Shown here one piece after another: positions 1-9,068 of a stretch of 39,696 nt of DNA. How positions within the stretch are numbered: position 1 is the stretch's first letter; each line of letters opens with the position of its first letter. This stretch comes from an uncultured Planctomycetaceae bacterium (GTDB lineage: Bacteria > Planctomycetota > Planctomycetia > Planctomycetales > Planctomycetaceae): positions 1 to 39,696 of the forward strand of contig CALFSX010000264.1 in the NCBI GenBank assembly GCA_937916515.1, given 5' to 3'. The translations under genes and the position numbers were made by a program. The notes beneath the pieces are model-generated. The model ran no database searches, had not been told where the DNA came from, and saw nothing but the letters and a program-made list of their open reading frames with translations.

Positions 1-51
1 CCGCAAAAAAACACGCCGCACCAAAAGTGCCCGCTGTGTGAGACATGTGGG

Positions 52-657
52 TTAGGGCCGAGGCAACTCAAATCGCTCTTTGGTGCGGCAATAGCTAATG
101 CCCCCCATTCGCCCGACGACATCCAGCAGATCCGGGTCAACAAGATCCCTGGCTCCCAACACAGCATCGTCGATATGCAGGTGCACAACCTTGCCTATCA
201 CGATGTTCGCTCCGCCGGGGCCCTCGCCGATATTCAGAATCTGCAAAGTCGTGCATTCAAACTGCACATGAGATGCTGCCACTCTGGGAGATTTCACCTT
301 CAGGCTTTCGAGCGAAGCAATCCCAAACGCTTCAAACTCCGACTCTTCACATGACAGCTCAGCCGCAGTTGAGTTCATCTGTTCCGTTAAGGCGAAGGAG
401 ACAATGTTGACAACGAAGTCCCCCGTCTCCTGAATATTCCGCAACGTATCCTTGGGCTTCCCTTCCCGATTGTTTGCCGGACAAAACAGCAGACTCGGCG
501 GTCGAGACCCGACGCCCGTGAAATAACTGAACGGCGCAAGATTGGTGACTCCAGATTTCGAAATCGTCGACACCCACGCAATCGGACGCGGAACAATGCA
601 ATTCACCATATGCTGATAGAAAACAGACGGTCGAACTTCAGCAGGATCAAAGTGCAT
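52..657 (-). CDS. Flavin reductase family protein (FMN-binding split barrel)
   Basis: A 201-residue protein that resembles flavin reductase-like FMN-binding split-barrel proteins. The N-terminal half has the family-typical run PRPIAWVSTIS (residues 24-34), followed by NLAPFSYFTGV (39-49) and a PPSLLFCPA strand with a KDTLRNI segment. In the family these contact FMN and form the barrel core. Members reduce free flavin with NAD(P)H or are uncharacterised flavoproteins, and the substrate here cannot be read from sequence. There is no signal peptide, so it is likely cytoplasmic. It starts 14 nt after the stop of the upstream minus-strand gene, with AGAGAG as a plausible ribosome binding site, so the two are probably co-transcribed. 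Family assignment is firm; exact function is not. Confidence 0.85.
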   Translation of the reverse strand: MHFDPAEVRPSVFYQHMVNCIVPRPIAWVSTISKSGVTNLAPFSYFTGVGSRPPSLLFCPANNREGKPKDTLRNIQETGDFVVNIVSFALTEQMNSTAAELSCEESEFEAFGIASLESLKVKSPRVAASHVQFECTTLQILNIGEGPGGANIVIGKVVHLHIDDAVLGARDLVDPDLLDVVGRMGGISYCRTKERFELPRP

Positions 658-671
658 TTTCGATCGTCTCT

Positions 672-1289
672 CTAAGCCGCATCATCAAGCGGTATTAATC
701 GAGGCACCGGTAACCTAAGCCCAACAACTGGGCCGTAAGCTCTTTTTAGCCCGGCAAAATCATACTTCAAATAAGCTCGCAATGTTGCAGGAGCCTTCAT
801 TCGCAAGTACTGCTTAACAAATTTCTCCATCAGGCGATCGTAGCTTGCCTGACTTCCCGTGTGCATATAACAACTGCCATCAAAACGGCGAATATCACCG
901 TCAAACGCAGAGCTAATGTGGTACAGCTCATGAAAAACTGTGATCAGCTTTTCCATATACGAAAGGTTTAGAAACCGAGGCAGGTAAAACGTGAGAATGT
1001 AATACATCTCGCGACGCTCATGAAACAGCCGCTGAACGGTCCACGTTCGACGACCTCGACGCTCAGTCAGTGCACCGTTTCTGAACCGCAGCGGAGTCAG
1101 TTTGGCCTGCATGCCCCACTCAACGGGAGAACGAGTCTGAGCGAACGTCACTACCACTCGAGACATGTCGATGTGATGAAACTCAGGGTGGCGGCGGCAG
1201 ACATCTTCGCAAAAACGCCGAGTCGCCAGGCAGAAATCGAAGCTTTGATTGCTCAACGAAGTCACTCCGAACGGCCTCAACACTCTCAA
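672..1289 (-). CDS. Predicted HExxH zinc metallopeptidase-like protein
   Basis: About 205 residues with one clear HExxH zinc motif (HELYH, about residues 121-125), preceded by a hydrophobic beta/helix stretch (YYILTFYLPRFLNLSYMEKLITVF). This is the layout of small predicted metallopeptidases of the SprT-like or phage-metallopeptidase type. A third metal ligand is not certain; His142 in CYMHTGSQ or a downstream acidic residue are candidates. It resembles conserved hypothetical proteins, so no substrate is proposed. The start is uncertain: the longest reading begins at TTG (1289), but GTG at 1265, preceded by GAGG, or TTG at 1256, preceded by GGAG, are equally plausible. It lies immediately upstream of the flavin reductase gene. 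Confidence 0.6.
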   Translation of the reverse strand: MRVLRPFGVTSLSNQSFDFCLATRRFCEDVCRRHPEFHHIDMSRVVVTFAQTRSPVEWGMQAKLTPLRFRNGALTERRGRRTWTVQRLFHERREMYYILTFYLPRFLNLSYMEKLITVFHELYHISSAFDGDIRRFDGSCYMHTGSQASYDRLMEKFVKQYLRMKAPATLRAYLKYDFAGLKRAYGPVVGLRLPVPRLIPLDDAA

Positions 1290-2481
1290 ACGCAGGCTGC
1301 GTCACCGAACGGGTAAACTATTGCGAAACCTCGAACCCCACAACGCCAGTTCAACTACGGCGGATAGCCTCCCCAAAAAACACACGATTCCTAACGCCTC
1401 GACTTTCCCCAAAAGCGGCAGTTCCTGCAAAACTTCCGCCACAAGAAGAAACACACGAGCCACTGCCCTGCATTTCCTGCCAACACACGACCAACGCATC
1501 CCCGACATGCCCCACACCCAAAACCCGGAAACAAACTTCGACCTGCATACACACAAAAAGCTCAGTCAGCCCAAGATCAACTAGACACCCGAATCCCCAA
1601 GTTGCACGTTCGAGGACATCGTTCCCAACTAAAACTCCGCCCCGGTAACGCGGTGCCCCAAAAGCAAAACCCTGCTCTCCTACCGACACACGCAGACCGC
1701 AAGTTGAGGAACGAACCAAAACAAAGGCCAACAAAACTCTGCCTTTTGTTGTGCAAGAAGCTGGCTCTCTTTCCCAGCCTCGCTATGAGTCGATGGACTG
1801 CGGTGCCAAACAAACTTCACCATTTGTTATTGGCGAAGTTTGTCGCCTTTCGCTCCGCGAACGGCCGCCTGCGACTTCTCTCACGGAGCAAAAGCGATCA
1901 TGCCTCAAGACAAAAAGCCCTACAAGGCTCCATGTCGAAACGGCAATGCGATCGATGGCAGGACTTGCAGCCAGGTACGACGAAAACCGGGATTTCCATC
2001 GCAAGCTTAGTCCCCCGCTTGGCACGCCCAAGCAAATTGCGCACTCATCTTGAAACGCTGCTATGTCGCCTTCGCCAAATACCTACATGCAGTTCTTAGA
2101 AGCTTGACGCTCCACTTCTCCGGCACTCGCAAAACTCGTGAAGGATCGAAGCGCTCAAGAAAATCGACTCTCGACCGCGCGGCGAAATGAAACCCGAAAG
2201 AGCAACCTGCCTATTGATGTGGACGGCTCTGGCTCGCAGAAACCAGCACCAATAGTTCGCCTTGCGTATTCCGCAGCCAAAACCCTGCAGCGATCCTTTT
2301 GTGAATCCTGAGGAAACACAAAATGGTCGGCCTGAACAGAAGATCGATACCCAGTCAACGCAAAGATGCACATCCTCACAGCAAAACACGAACAAAACTT
2401 TCCCAACATTCCTGTCGAACGACTGGCCCCAAAACAATCTACAGACCGAAACCAGACAAGCCGCACCCAAAACCGGCGCAC
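1290..2481. other. 1.2 kb gap with no convincing gene
   Basis: This stretch between the rplQ terminator and the next minus-strand gene contains only overlapping open frames of low complexity that read like random translation. The plus strand is A/C-rich and the minus strand G/T-rich over most of it, particularly 1320-1720 and 2260-2480. An imperfect hairpin is possible at 1810-1843 (ACAAACTTC and GAAGTTTGT arms). I see no tRNA, repeat array or mobile-element ends. It presumably contains the promoter of the metallopeptidase-like gene, but no convincing -35/-10 pair stands out. Confidence 0.5.
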
Positions 2482-2507
2482 AAAAAAAGGCCGCTAAGCT
2501 AGCGGCC
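2482..2507 (-). terminator. Rho-independent terminator after rplQ
   Basis: On the minus strand a perfect GC-rich stem (GGCCGCTA / TAGCGGCC around a 3-nt loop, 2489-2507) is followed directly by seven T residues (complement of the A run 2482-2488). It lies 28 nt after the rplQ stop. It is the strongest terminator in the window and marks the end of the ribosomal super-cluster. Confidence 0.93.
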
Positions 2508-2534
2508 TTAGATATCTGTACTTTTACACGTCGT

Positions 2535-3107
2535 CTAAGCTTCAGCTTCAACGACAGGAGCCGATCGCTTCTTCGACTTCACTCGATCGCGTTCTCCAAC
2601 GAACTCAATCAAAGCCTGTGCCCCAGCATCGCCCAAGCGAACTTTGGCCAATCGGACGATACGAAGATAACCGCCCTGACGTTCCTGAAACCGCTCAGCA
2701 ATCTCGTCAAACAAAATTGACACAGCTAAGTCGTCTCGCAAAGCTGCGAAAGCCCGTCTACGCAAAGCAACAGCAGGTGAAATCGCCGCTGACCATTTCT
2801 GCCAATTGTCTGAACTACGCCAAGCCTTCCAAGCATCCGACCCTTTTTCAGCATCGGTTGCAAACTCAGCCGCAGCAGCTCCATGTGCCGCAGCCCTTTT
2901 AGCTAAGGTAACCAGCTTTTCGACAAACGGGCGCAACTCTTTGGCCTTAGGAACCGTCGTAACGATACGACCCGGAACCTTTGCGCGAGTCGCATCACTT
3001 TCGTCAACGCGAACGGTTCTAATTAGGCTGCAGGCCATATTACGAAACATCGCTTTACGATGAGACGCGTTTCTGCCAAGTTTTCGCCCACTAACACGAT
3101 GTCGCAT
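2535..3107 (-). CDS. rplQ: 50S ribosomal protein L17, with insertions
   Basis: L17 lines the exit-tunnel side of the large subunit. The N-terminus [26 protein letters not shown], the [16 protein letters not shown] block (53-70) and the C-terminal [27 protein letters not shown] block are unmistakable. At 190 residues it is far longer than the about 127 of E. coli L17. Two insertions explain this: about 15 residues near 33-47, and about 40 residues near 74-113. The latter is Ala-rich and has four Trp in a short span ([15 protein letters not shown]). A charged tail follows residue 174. It is the last gene of the alpha-operon part, 51 nt after rpoA, with a terminator just downstream. Confidence 0.96.
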   Translation of the reverse strand: MRHRVSGRKLGRNASHRKAMFRNMACSLIRTVRVDESDATRAKVPGRIVTTVPKAKELRPFVEKLVTLAKRAAAHGAAAAEFATDAEKGSDAWKAWRSSDNWQKWSAAISPAVALRRRAFAALRDDLAVSILFDEIAERFQERQGGYLRIVRLAKVRLGDAGAQALIEFVGERDRVKSKKRSAPVVEAEA

Positions 3108-3158
3108 GGCGACAACTCTCTTACAAAATGACTAGAAAACAGAAAGACCGACGCCACA

Positions 3159-4172
3159 CTAGCCAGCAGTTTGCTGGTTCGGCAGACGCATGCCCAAACG
3201 CAATTCGATCTCTTCAAGGCGTTCGCGAACTTCATCCAAAGTCGTCTCGCCGAAATTTCGGACCTGAAGCAATTCATCTTCAGAACGAACAACCAGATCT
3301 CGGACAGTATTGATACCCACCGACTCAAGACAGTTCGTAGCTCGCACAGAAAGATTCAATTCCGCCAAGCTCTTGTTCAACTTCTCTTCAAGCTCCATAT
3401 CCACGGGCGAATAGCCAGTAGATTCAGCCATACCACGCAAGCCACCTTCTGGAGCAGACTCCGGACCGGGTTCACGGTAGGTAATGAAGCAATTCAGATG
3501 CTTCCGCAAAATCTTGGCGGCCTCAACCAACGCCATAGAAGGCGACACTGTGCCGTTTGTCCAGATTTCCAGATTCAACTTATCATAGTTTGTACGCTGA
3601 CCAACTCGAGTTTCCTCGATCTGGTGACGAACTCGAATGATCGGTGAAAACGCTGCGTCCAAAGGAATAACGCCAACCTCAGGGTCATTGTGATAATGCT
3701 CACTGGCAGGAACATAACCACGACCATTTTCGACCGTCATCTCAACATTAAACGGAACGTCGTCCGTCATGGTCGCAATAACAAGATCTTTGTTAATGAC
3801 CTCAATCTGATCGTCACAAATAACATCCGCACCTGTCACGACACCTCGAGTATTCTTCTCGATGCGGACAGTCTTCACTGAAGCACTGTAGTTCTTCAGA
3901 ACCAGCGACTTCAGGTTCAAGCAAATGTCAGTGACGTCTTCAACCAATCCCGGAATCGTAGTGAACTCGTGCTGCACGCCCTGCAACCGAACTTTTGTAA
4001 TCGCAGCGCCTTCCAAGCTCGACAACAGAATCCGTCGCAAGCTGTTACCAACAGTAGAACCAAACCCACGCTCAAACGGTTCAGCGATAAACTTACCGTA
4101 GTGACTGGTAAGCGTATCACGAACTGGAAATACGCGACTTGGAAGCTCTAAACCACGCCATCGAATTCGCAT
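3159..4172 (-). CDS. rpoA: DNA-directed RNA polymerase subunit alpha
   Basis: A 337-residue alpha subunit, which dimerises to nucleate RNA polymerase assembly and contacts UP elements and activators through its C-terminal domain. The N-terminal domain shows [27 protein letters not shown], the canonical assembly motif. The C-terminal domain (about 265-330) has [23 protein letters not shown], matching the helix-hairpin-helix that binds DNA. The start is set at ATG 4172 because GGAG lies at proper distance upstream; the in-frame extension to 4193 lacks support. It follows rpsK by 57 nt with no rpsD (S4) between them, unlike the E. coli alpha operon. Confidence 0.98.
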   Translation of the reverse strand: MRIRWRGLELPSRVFPVRDTLTSHYGKFIAEPFERGFGSTVGNSLRRILLSSLEGAAITKVRLQGVQHEFTTIPGLVEDVTDICLNLKSLVLKNYSASVKTVRIEKNTRGVVTGADVICDDQIEVINKDLVIATMTDDVPFNVEMTVENGRGYVPASEHYHNDPEVGVIPLDAAFSPIIRVRHQIEETRVGQRTNYDKLNLEIWTNGTVSPSMALVEAAKILRKHLNCFITYREPGPESAPEGGLRGMAESTGYSPVDMELEEKLNKSLAELNLSVRATNCLESVGINTVRDLVVRSEDELLQVRNFGETTLDEVRERLEEIELRLGMRLPNQQTAG

Positions 4173-4229
4173 TGCACAATCTCCAAAACACAAAACTACT
4201 CTACCGAAACGACTCCAACACCAAACGCA

Positions 4230-4613
4230 TCAAACTCGACGCTTCTTTGGCGGGCGGCAGCCGTTGTGCGGCAGTGGCGTAATGTCTTCGATAGAACGAA
4301 CAGCAATGCCCGAAGACTGAAGACCCGTGATGGCGCTTTCACGCCCGGAACCCGGCCCCTTCACTTTGATCTCAATTTCTTTAACGCCACACTTAGCAGC
4401 TCGTTCAGCAACGGTTTCAGACGCTCGCTGAGCAGCAAACGGAGTGCTTTTCCGACTCCCCTTGAACCCTACAGTGCCGGCAGTAGCCCAACACAGCACG
4501 TCGCCGTTTGTGTCAGTCATGGTGACGATCGTATTGTTGAAGGTCGCCTTGATATAGGCGATTCCCTTAGTCACATTACGTCGAATACGCTTCTTTGTCT
4601 TTACTTTTGCCAC
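4230..4613 (-). CDS. rpsK: 30S ribosomal protein S11
   Basis: A 127-residue S11 of the small-subunit platform. Diagnostic blocks are the N-terminal basic run, [22 protein letters not shown], the [12 protein letters not shown]-like segment (here [19 protein letters not shown]) and the C-terminus [18 protein letters not shown]. Translation appears to start at GTG (4611-4613) with GAGAAG upstream. It lies 52 nt after rpsM, in the usual S13-S11 order. Confidence 0.98.
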   Translation of the reverse strand: MAKVKTKKRIRRNVTKGIAYIKATFNNTIVTMTDTNGDVLCWATAGTVGFKGSRKSTPFAAQRASETVAERAAKCGVKEIEIKVKGPGSGRESAITGLQSSGIAVRSIEDITPLPHNGCRPPKKRRV

Positions 4614-4665
4614 GTCTTAGCTTCTCACAAACAAAAAGGAATCAGGATGAGGACCACAGCACAAA

Positions 4666-5052
4666 TTAGTGCTTCATGTCCTTCACACCCTTCTTACCGG
4701 CAACAGTCTTCTTGCGACCTTTTCGCGTACGTGCGTTGGTCTTTGTACGTTGACCACGAACGGGAAGCCCCCGTCGATGGCGAACACCACGATAACACTG
4801 AATCTCGCGAAGGCGACCAATATCCTGTTGAATCTTACGACGAAGAGGGCCTTCAACCGTGTAATTCTTATCCAGATGGTTGGTAATACGGCTGACGTCA
4901 TCCTCTGACAACTCACCCGCACGAACCTGAGGATCGATCCCCAACTCATAACAGATGTTTACCGACAAAACACGTCCAACACCATAAAGATAAGTCAACG
5001 CAATATACGTTGGCTTATTATTAGGTACGTCCACACCAAGAATACGAGGCAT
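4666..5052 (-). CDS. rpsM: 30S ribosomal protein S13
   Basis: A 128-residue S13, the small-subunit head protein contacting the large subunit (bridges B1a/b) and the P-site tRNA. It begins MPRILGVDVPNNKPTYIALTYLYG and has the helix-two-turn-helix and the RHRRGLPVRGQRTKTNART motif (about 91-110) with a lysine-rich tail, all standard for the family. It is followed by rpsK and preceded by rpmJ at 39 nt. Confidence 0.98.
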   Translation of the reverse strand: MPRILGVDVPNNKPTYIALTYLYGVGRVLSVNICYELGIDPQVRAGELSEDDVSRITNHLDKNYTVEGPLRRKIQQDIGRLREIQCYRGVRHRRGLPVRGQRTKTNARTRKGRKKTVAGKKGVKDMKH

Positions 5053-5091
5053 CTAAACTCACTCCGACAATCGAAATCTTACAAGCGTCAA

Positions 5092-5208
5092 TTAACCTTG
5101 ACGCTGTTTGTGGCGCGGATTCGCAGAACAGATCACGTAGGTTCGCCCCCTACGGCGCACAGTCTTACAGTGCTCACAGATGCGTTTCACGCTTGAACGA
5201 ACTTTCAT
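5092..5208 (-). CDS. rpmJ: 50S ribosomal protein L36 (zinc-binding type)
   Basis: A 38-residue L36, starting [15 protein letters not shown] and ending PRHKQRQG. The zinc site is complete: Cys11, Cys14, Cys27 and His33 (CEHC, C, H pattern). This is the C+ form rather than the zinc-free paralogue made under zinc limitation in some bacteria. It lies between secY (33 nt) and rpsM (39 nt). In many bacteria adk, map and infA separate secY from rpmJ; none is present here. Confidence 0.97.
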   Translation of the reverse strand: MKVRSSVKRICEHCKTVRRRGRTYVICSANPRHKQRQG

Positions 5209-5241
5209 GACAACAATTCCCGTAACTGCAAAAACATCGTT

Positions 5242-6600
5242 CTACTCGTCAGCGTCAAGTAGCCCAGGATAATTCCGCATCACAAGGTGCGAATCAATCT
5301 TCTGAACCAAATCCAATGCAACCGACACAATAATCAACAAACCCGTCCCACCGAAAAAGCTGGCGATCTCATAGTCACCAGTCAATGTCGTCGAAATCAC
5401 AGTAGGAATCACCGCAATAATCGCAAGAAAGGCAGCTCCAACATAAGTGATACGCATCATCACCTGCTCAAGGTGCGAAGCAGTTCTTCCACCAGGTCGA
5501 TAGCCGGGAATAAAACTTCCCATATCCTTTAGATTCTCTGCCATGTCCTTCGGATTGAAAGTGATCGCAGTCCAAAAGTAGCAGAAAAAGTAGATCAACA
5601 CGATATAACTAAGATTGTAAACGAAACCTTGGCCGGGGTTAAACGCCTGCTTCAACGTCGCAAGCACTGAACTTCCACCCCAAATGTTTGCCAGCTGATT
5701 GAACACAAAGAATGGCAAAAGCAACAAACTGGAGGCAAAAATAATCGGCATCACACCAGCCTGGTTGACTCGCAGAGGCAACCATTGGCGCTGTCCACCC
5801 ATAACCTTACGTCCGCGAACGTGTTTTGCACTTTGAATCGGAATCTTCCTCTGGCCCTGAGTGATAAACACCACCCACACAATGACGGCCACAAACAAGA
5901 ACGCCAGCACCAACAGAATCTCAACACCCTGGCCACCGCCAAGCTGAAGGCCATTCTCAAAAATTCGAGTCAGAAACCCACCAGCTGCAGCCGGCATACG
6001 AGCGAGAATACCAGCCATAATCAGCAAGCTGATCCCATTCCCAATACCGTAAGCATCAATCTGCTCACCAATCCACATCAGGAACACCGTTCCGGCAGTC
6101 ATCACAAATGTACCGACCAGACACCAGCCAAACCCGTCGTAACCAGCGAGAACCATCGATGTACCGGTAATCTGTCCTTGAGCTAATCCTCGAATCAAGA
6201 AGAAGCTCTGCAGCAAACAAATTACAACTGTCGCATAACGCGTGTACTCATTCAGCCGACGACGACCAGACTCGCCTTCTTTCTGAAGTGCCTCCAACGG
6301 TGGATAAACCGTCCCGAGCAACTGAAAGACGATGGACGCAGTGATATAGGGCATAATACCAAGGCCGAAAATTGAACCATTGGTAATGCTAGATGCCGAA
6401 AACATAGAAACGACCTGTAACAGGTCGCCAATTCCACCACTTCCACCCGCTCGACCAAACACCTCTTTCAAGGTCGCGTGATCCATGAACGGCAACGTGA
6501 TGGAAAAACCCATTCGGTAAATCGCCAACAAGAAGATTGTCAGCAAAATTTTCCGACGAAGCTCCGGCACGCGGAAGACTGTCAATAATTTTGAGAGCAT
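5242..6600 (-). CDS. secY: Protein translocase subunit SecY
   Basis: A 452-residue SecY, the pore of the SecYEG translocon in the inner membrane. About ten hydrophobic segments are visible, starting with ILLTIFLLAIYRMGFSITLP. The family signature GIMPYITASIVFQLLGTVYPPLEALQKEGESGRRRLNEYTRY (about 85-128) is present, as are the cytoplasmic loops GQRKIPIQSAKHVRGRKV and NPKDMAENLKDMGSFIPGYRPG. The start is placed at ATG 6600, where GGAGAG sits upstream; a frame extension to 6621 is unsupported. It lies in the usual spc position after rplO, 63 nt downstream. Confidence 0.98.
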   Translation of the reverse strand: MLSKLLTVFRVPELRRKILLTIFLLAIYRMGFSITLPFMDHATLKEVFGRAGGSGGIGDLLQVVSMFSASSITNGSIFGLGIMPYITASIVFQLLGTVYPPLEALQKEGESGRRRLNEYTRYATVVICLLQSFFLIRGLAQGQITGTSMVLAGYDGFGWCLVGTFVMTAGTVFLMWIGEQIDAYGIGNGISLLIMAGILARMPAAAGGFLTRIFENGLQLGGGQGVEILLVLAFLFVAVIVWVVFITQGQRKIPIQSAKHVRGRKVMGGQRQWLPLRVNQAGVMPIIFASSLLLLPFFVFNQLANIWGGSSVLATLKQAFNPGQGFVYNLSYIVLIYFFCYFWTAITFNPKDMAENLKDMGSFIPGYRPGGRTASHLEQVMMRITYVGAAFLAIIAVIPTVISTTLTGDYEIASFFGGTGLLIIVSVALDLVQKIDSHLVMRNYPGLLDADE

Positions 6601-6663
6601 AAGGTCTCTCCGAAACTTCAATCCTGCGAAGTCTCCGCAGTCGACGCCGACTGCAAAAACAAA

Positions 6664-7113
6664 CTAGACTACTCGTTCAAACTTGCCGCTCGCTGCGACA
6701 ATCTTTTCTTCAGCACTTCTCGAGAACCGATGTGCCTTCACGACAAACTTCTTAGTCAACTCTCCGTCACCAAGAACCTTAACCGCGTCGTGTCGGCTGG
6801 GCACTAAACCCTTGCTGACCAGAGTATCCACTGAAATTTCGGCCCCATCATCAAACGCCTTTTCCAACTGACCGACGTTGATAATCACAACGGTGTCAGC
6901 GAAAGCGGCATTGTTGAAGCCACGCTTGGCAACACGTCGGAACAAGGGCATCTGACCACCCTCGAAACCGCGACGACGGCTTGATCCAGAGCGGCTATAG
7001 AAACCTTTGTGACCGCGACCTGACGTCTTGCCATGTCCAGAACCGGGACCGCGCCCAATTCGCTTACGTGGCTTACGCTTCTGAATACCTTCGTGTACGT
7101 CATTCAAAATCAT
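6664..7113 (-). CDS. rplO: 50S ribosomal protein L15
   Basis: A 149-residue L15. The N-terminus [37 protein letters not shown] is the long Gly/Arg-rich extension that penetrates 23S rRNA, followed by [17 protein letters not shown] (about 50-66) and a globular C-terminal domain. Its start codon overlaps the rpsE stop by 4 nt (ATGA), so the pair is translationally coupled. rpmD (L30), which usually sits between these two genes, is missing. Confidence 0.98.
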   Translation of the reverse strand: MILNDVHEGIQKRKPRKRIGRGPGSGHGKTSGRGHKGFYSRSGSSRRRGFEGGQMPLFRRVAKRGFNNAAFADTVVIINVGQLEKAFDDGAEISVDTLVSKGLVPSRHDAVKVLGDGELTKKFVVKAHRFSRSAEEKIVAASGKFERVV

Positions 7114-7595
7114 GACAATGAAACTCCCCTCAAACGCTCAACCTGATCACGAGTCTGCAGCTGCGACAGTGCGTCGAAGGTTGCCTTGACGAGATTCAAA
7201 GGATTTGTAGAGCCGTAGCTCTTTGAAAGAATATCAGTTACGCCAACCGCCTCCAGCACGTTCCGAACGCATTCACCCGCAATAACACCCGTACCGGGCT
7301 TTGCGGGCAGCAACAGAATTCGGGAAGCTCGATATTGCCCCAGCACCTGATGCGGGATTGTCCCGTCAACGATGCAGTAGGGCTTCATTGAACGATTAGA
7401 CGCTTTGGTGGCCTTCTCGACAGCCAAAGGAACTTCCTTTGCCTTGCCGTAGCCATAACCAGCCCGACCATTTCGTTCGCCAGTAACGACAAGTGCAGCG
7501 AAACTAAAACGACGACCGCCCTTTACCACGCAGGCACATCGCCGAATTTGAATTACAGACTCACCTGAGTCTTTTTGGTTGTTTCCAGCAGACAC
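7110..7595 (-). CDS. rpsE: 30S ribosomal protein S5
   Basis: A 161-residue S5, which takes part in mRNA helicase activity at the entry channel and in decoding accuracy. It contains [26 protein letters not shown], the double-stranded RNA-binding-like N-domain, then [20 protein letters not shown] (about 42-61) and the C-domain with [35 protein letters not shown]. The start appears to be GTG (7593-7595) preceded by AGGGG. It overlaps rplO by 4 nt. Confidence 0.97.
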   Translation of the reverse strand: MSAGNNQKDSGESVIQIRRCACVVKGGRRFSFAALVVTGERNGRAGYGYGKAKEVPLAVEKATKASNRSMKPYCIVDGTIPHQVLGQYRASRILLLPAKPGTGVIAGECVRNVLEAVGVTDILSKSYGSTNPLNLVKATFDALSQLQTRDQVERLRGVSLS

Positions 7596-7634
7596 AATCT
7601 ACCCCTAACAGTGACCGTTGACGGCACACGACGA

Positions 7635-8006
7635 CTATAAATTAAGGCCCTGCTCACGAGCAGCGTCTGCCAAGGCAGCCACACGTCCATGATAACGAAA
7701 CGAACCGCGGTCAAACACAACAGTCTCAACGCCAGCGGCCTTCGCTCGCTCGCCTATCAACTTGCCGACAGCGGCAGCAGCCTCGACAGTGCTGGCACAC
7801 TTGCCAGGACCAGCAATAGCTGGCTCTAAAGAGCTCGCTGAAGCCAGTGTCTTACCAGCCACATCGTCAATCACCTGCGCGTAAATATGTCGATTGCTAC
7901 GAAAGACAGACAATCTCGGACGTCCGTGAGCATCACGACGAACTCGGTTTCTTACTCGGAAACCGCGTCTAACCTTACGCTGCGTTAATAGCTTTTGAAT
8001 CTTCAT
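7635..8006 (-). CDS. rplR: 50S ribosomal protein L18
   Basis: A 123-residue L18, which binds 5S rRNA in the central protuberance together with L5. The basic N-terminus is followed by [20 protein letters not shown] (about 29-48), the conserved 5S-binding core. The C-terminus [26 protein letters not shown] is typical. It sits between rplF and rpsE in the standard order. Confidence 0.98.
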   Translation of the reverse strand: MKIQKLLTQRKVRRGFRVRNRVRRDAHGRPRLSVFRSNRHIYAQVIDDVAGKTLASASSLEPAIAGPGKCASTVEAAAAVGKLIGERAKAAGVETVVFDRGSFRYHGRVAALADAAREQGLNL

Positions 8007-8041
8007 TGAATCTAACCAGACAACTGAGCGATGTAATCAAC

Positions 8042-8590
8042 TTACTTGGAGCCAAAAGCCTTACCGGACTTACGTCGAATATGCTCATTCTCATAACGAA
8101 TACCCTTGCCCTTGTATGGCTCAGGCGGTCGAACCCTTCGGACATTGGCAGCAAACTGACCAGCAGCCTGCTTATCAGGACTACGCACGATAACGCTAGT
8201 AGGAGCAGGAACCTCGCAACTAACGCCTGGCGGAACTTCCAGCACGATGGTATTGGCATAACCGACCTGCAAGGACAACTTGTTGCCTGCAAGTGAAGCG
8301 TTATAACCAACTCCCACGATCGTTAAACGACGTTCGAAAAGGGTTGTGACACCACTTACCATATTCTGCAACAAGCTACGAGTCAGACCGTGCAACGCAC
8401 GGTTTTCACGCAAATCGTTGGGACGAACCACCGTAAGAGAACTTCCGCCCTCGTCGAGCTGCACCCGCATACTCGGATGAACCTCGATCGTCAGCTCGCC
8501 CTTCGGGCCCTTCACTGTAACACTCTGACCATTCAGGGAGACAGTGACGCCCGCAGGATAGGTTACAGGCTTTTTTCCAATTCGAGACAT
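8042..8590 (-). CDS. rplF: 50S ribosomal protein L6
   Basis: A 182-residue L6 with the tandem two-domain fold near the sarcin-ricin loop and factor-binding site. It starts MSRIGKKPVTYPAGVTVSLNGQ and carries VKGPKGEL (28-35). The second domain has the signature PPEPYKGKGIRYENEHIRRKSGKAFG (about 155-180). Length and order are normal; it lies 34 nt after rpsH and 35 nt before rplR. Confidence 0.98.
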   Translation of the reverse strand: MSRIGKKPVTYPAGVTVSLNGQSVTVKGPKGELTIEVHPSMRVQLDEGGSSLTVVRPNDLRENRALHGLTRSLLQNMVSGVTTLFERRLTIVGVGYNASLAGNKLSLQVGYANTIVLEVPPGVSCEVPAPTSVIVRSPDKQAAGQFAANVRRVRPPEPYKGKGIRYENEHIRRKSGKAFGSK

Positions 8591-8624
8591 CGCTCAAGTA
8601 CCAGTCTTATAGTTATGAGGCAAA

Positions 8625-9026
8625 TTACCAAACCTGACAGAGAAGCTCTCCGCCAACACCCTGCTTGTGTGCCTCACGATTACTCAAAACACCATTTGAC
8701 GTTGACAGCACTGAAATACCCAAGCCCTGCCGAACTTCTTTCATACCATCCACGCCAACGTAAACTCGACATCCGGGCTTGCTGATTCGCTCGATGTGCT
8801 GAATCACATGTTCGCCATTGGGACCGTACTTCAAATTAACACGAAGTACTGGACCAGGCGAACCGGCTTCCTCGATAATTTCGTGGTCCCAAACAAAGCC
8901 TTCGCGCTCCAATGCCTGTACGACACGAACTTTCATGTTCGATTTAGGCATATCAACATAAGGGCGCTCAACATGAATTCCATTTCGAATTCTTGTCAGC
9001 AAGTCTGCGATCGGATCTGTCATCAT
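8625..9026 (-). CDS. rpsH: 30S ribosomal protein S8
   Basis: A 133-residue S8, an early 16S rRNA binder and, in E. coli, the spc operon translational repressor. It starts (M)MTDPIADLLTRIRNG and ends with ISVLSTSNGVLSNREAHKQGVGGELLCQVW, containing the STS-G-x-L/M rRNA-binding signature. Two tandem ATG codons (9026 and 9023) are both possible starts, and the upstream ribosome binding site is weak (GAG). Whether S8 represses an spc operon here cannot be judged from the sequence. Confidence 0.97.
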   Translation of the reverse strand: MMTDPIADLLTRIRNGIHVERPYVDMPKSNMKVRVVQALEREGFVWDHEIIEEAGSPGPVLRVNLKYGPNGEHVIQHIERISKPGCRVYVGVDGMKEVRQGLGISVLSTSNGVLSNREAHKQGVGGELLCQVW

Positions 9027-9068
9027 AGCGAAAAACTCAACTCAAAAACGTGTGTGCGGCAGCGCCGA

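Noticed and set aside
1351-1734. 127-residue minus-strand open frame in the 1.2 kb gap
   Set aside because: Composition (Gly, Val, Cys, Phe) reflects the G/T-rich strand; overlapping frames on the other strand are equally long, and no motif is visible.
1810-1843. Hairpin with 9-bp arms
   Set aside because: A 16-nt loop, no T run and no adjacent gene end; may be chance in a skewed region.
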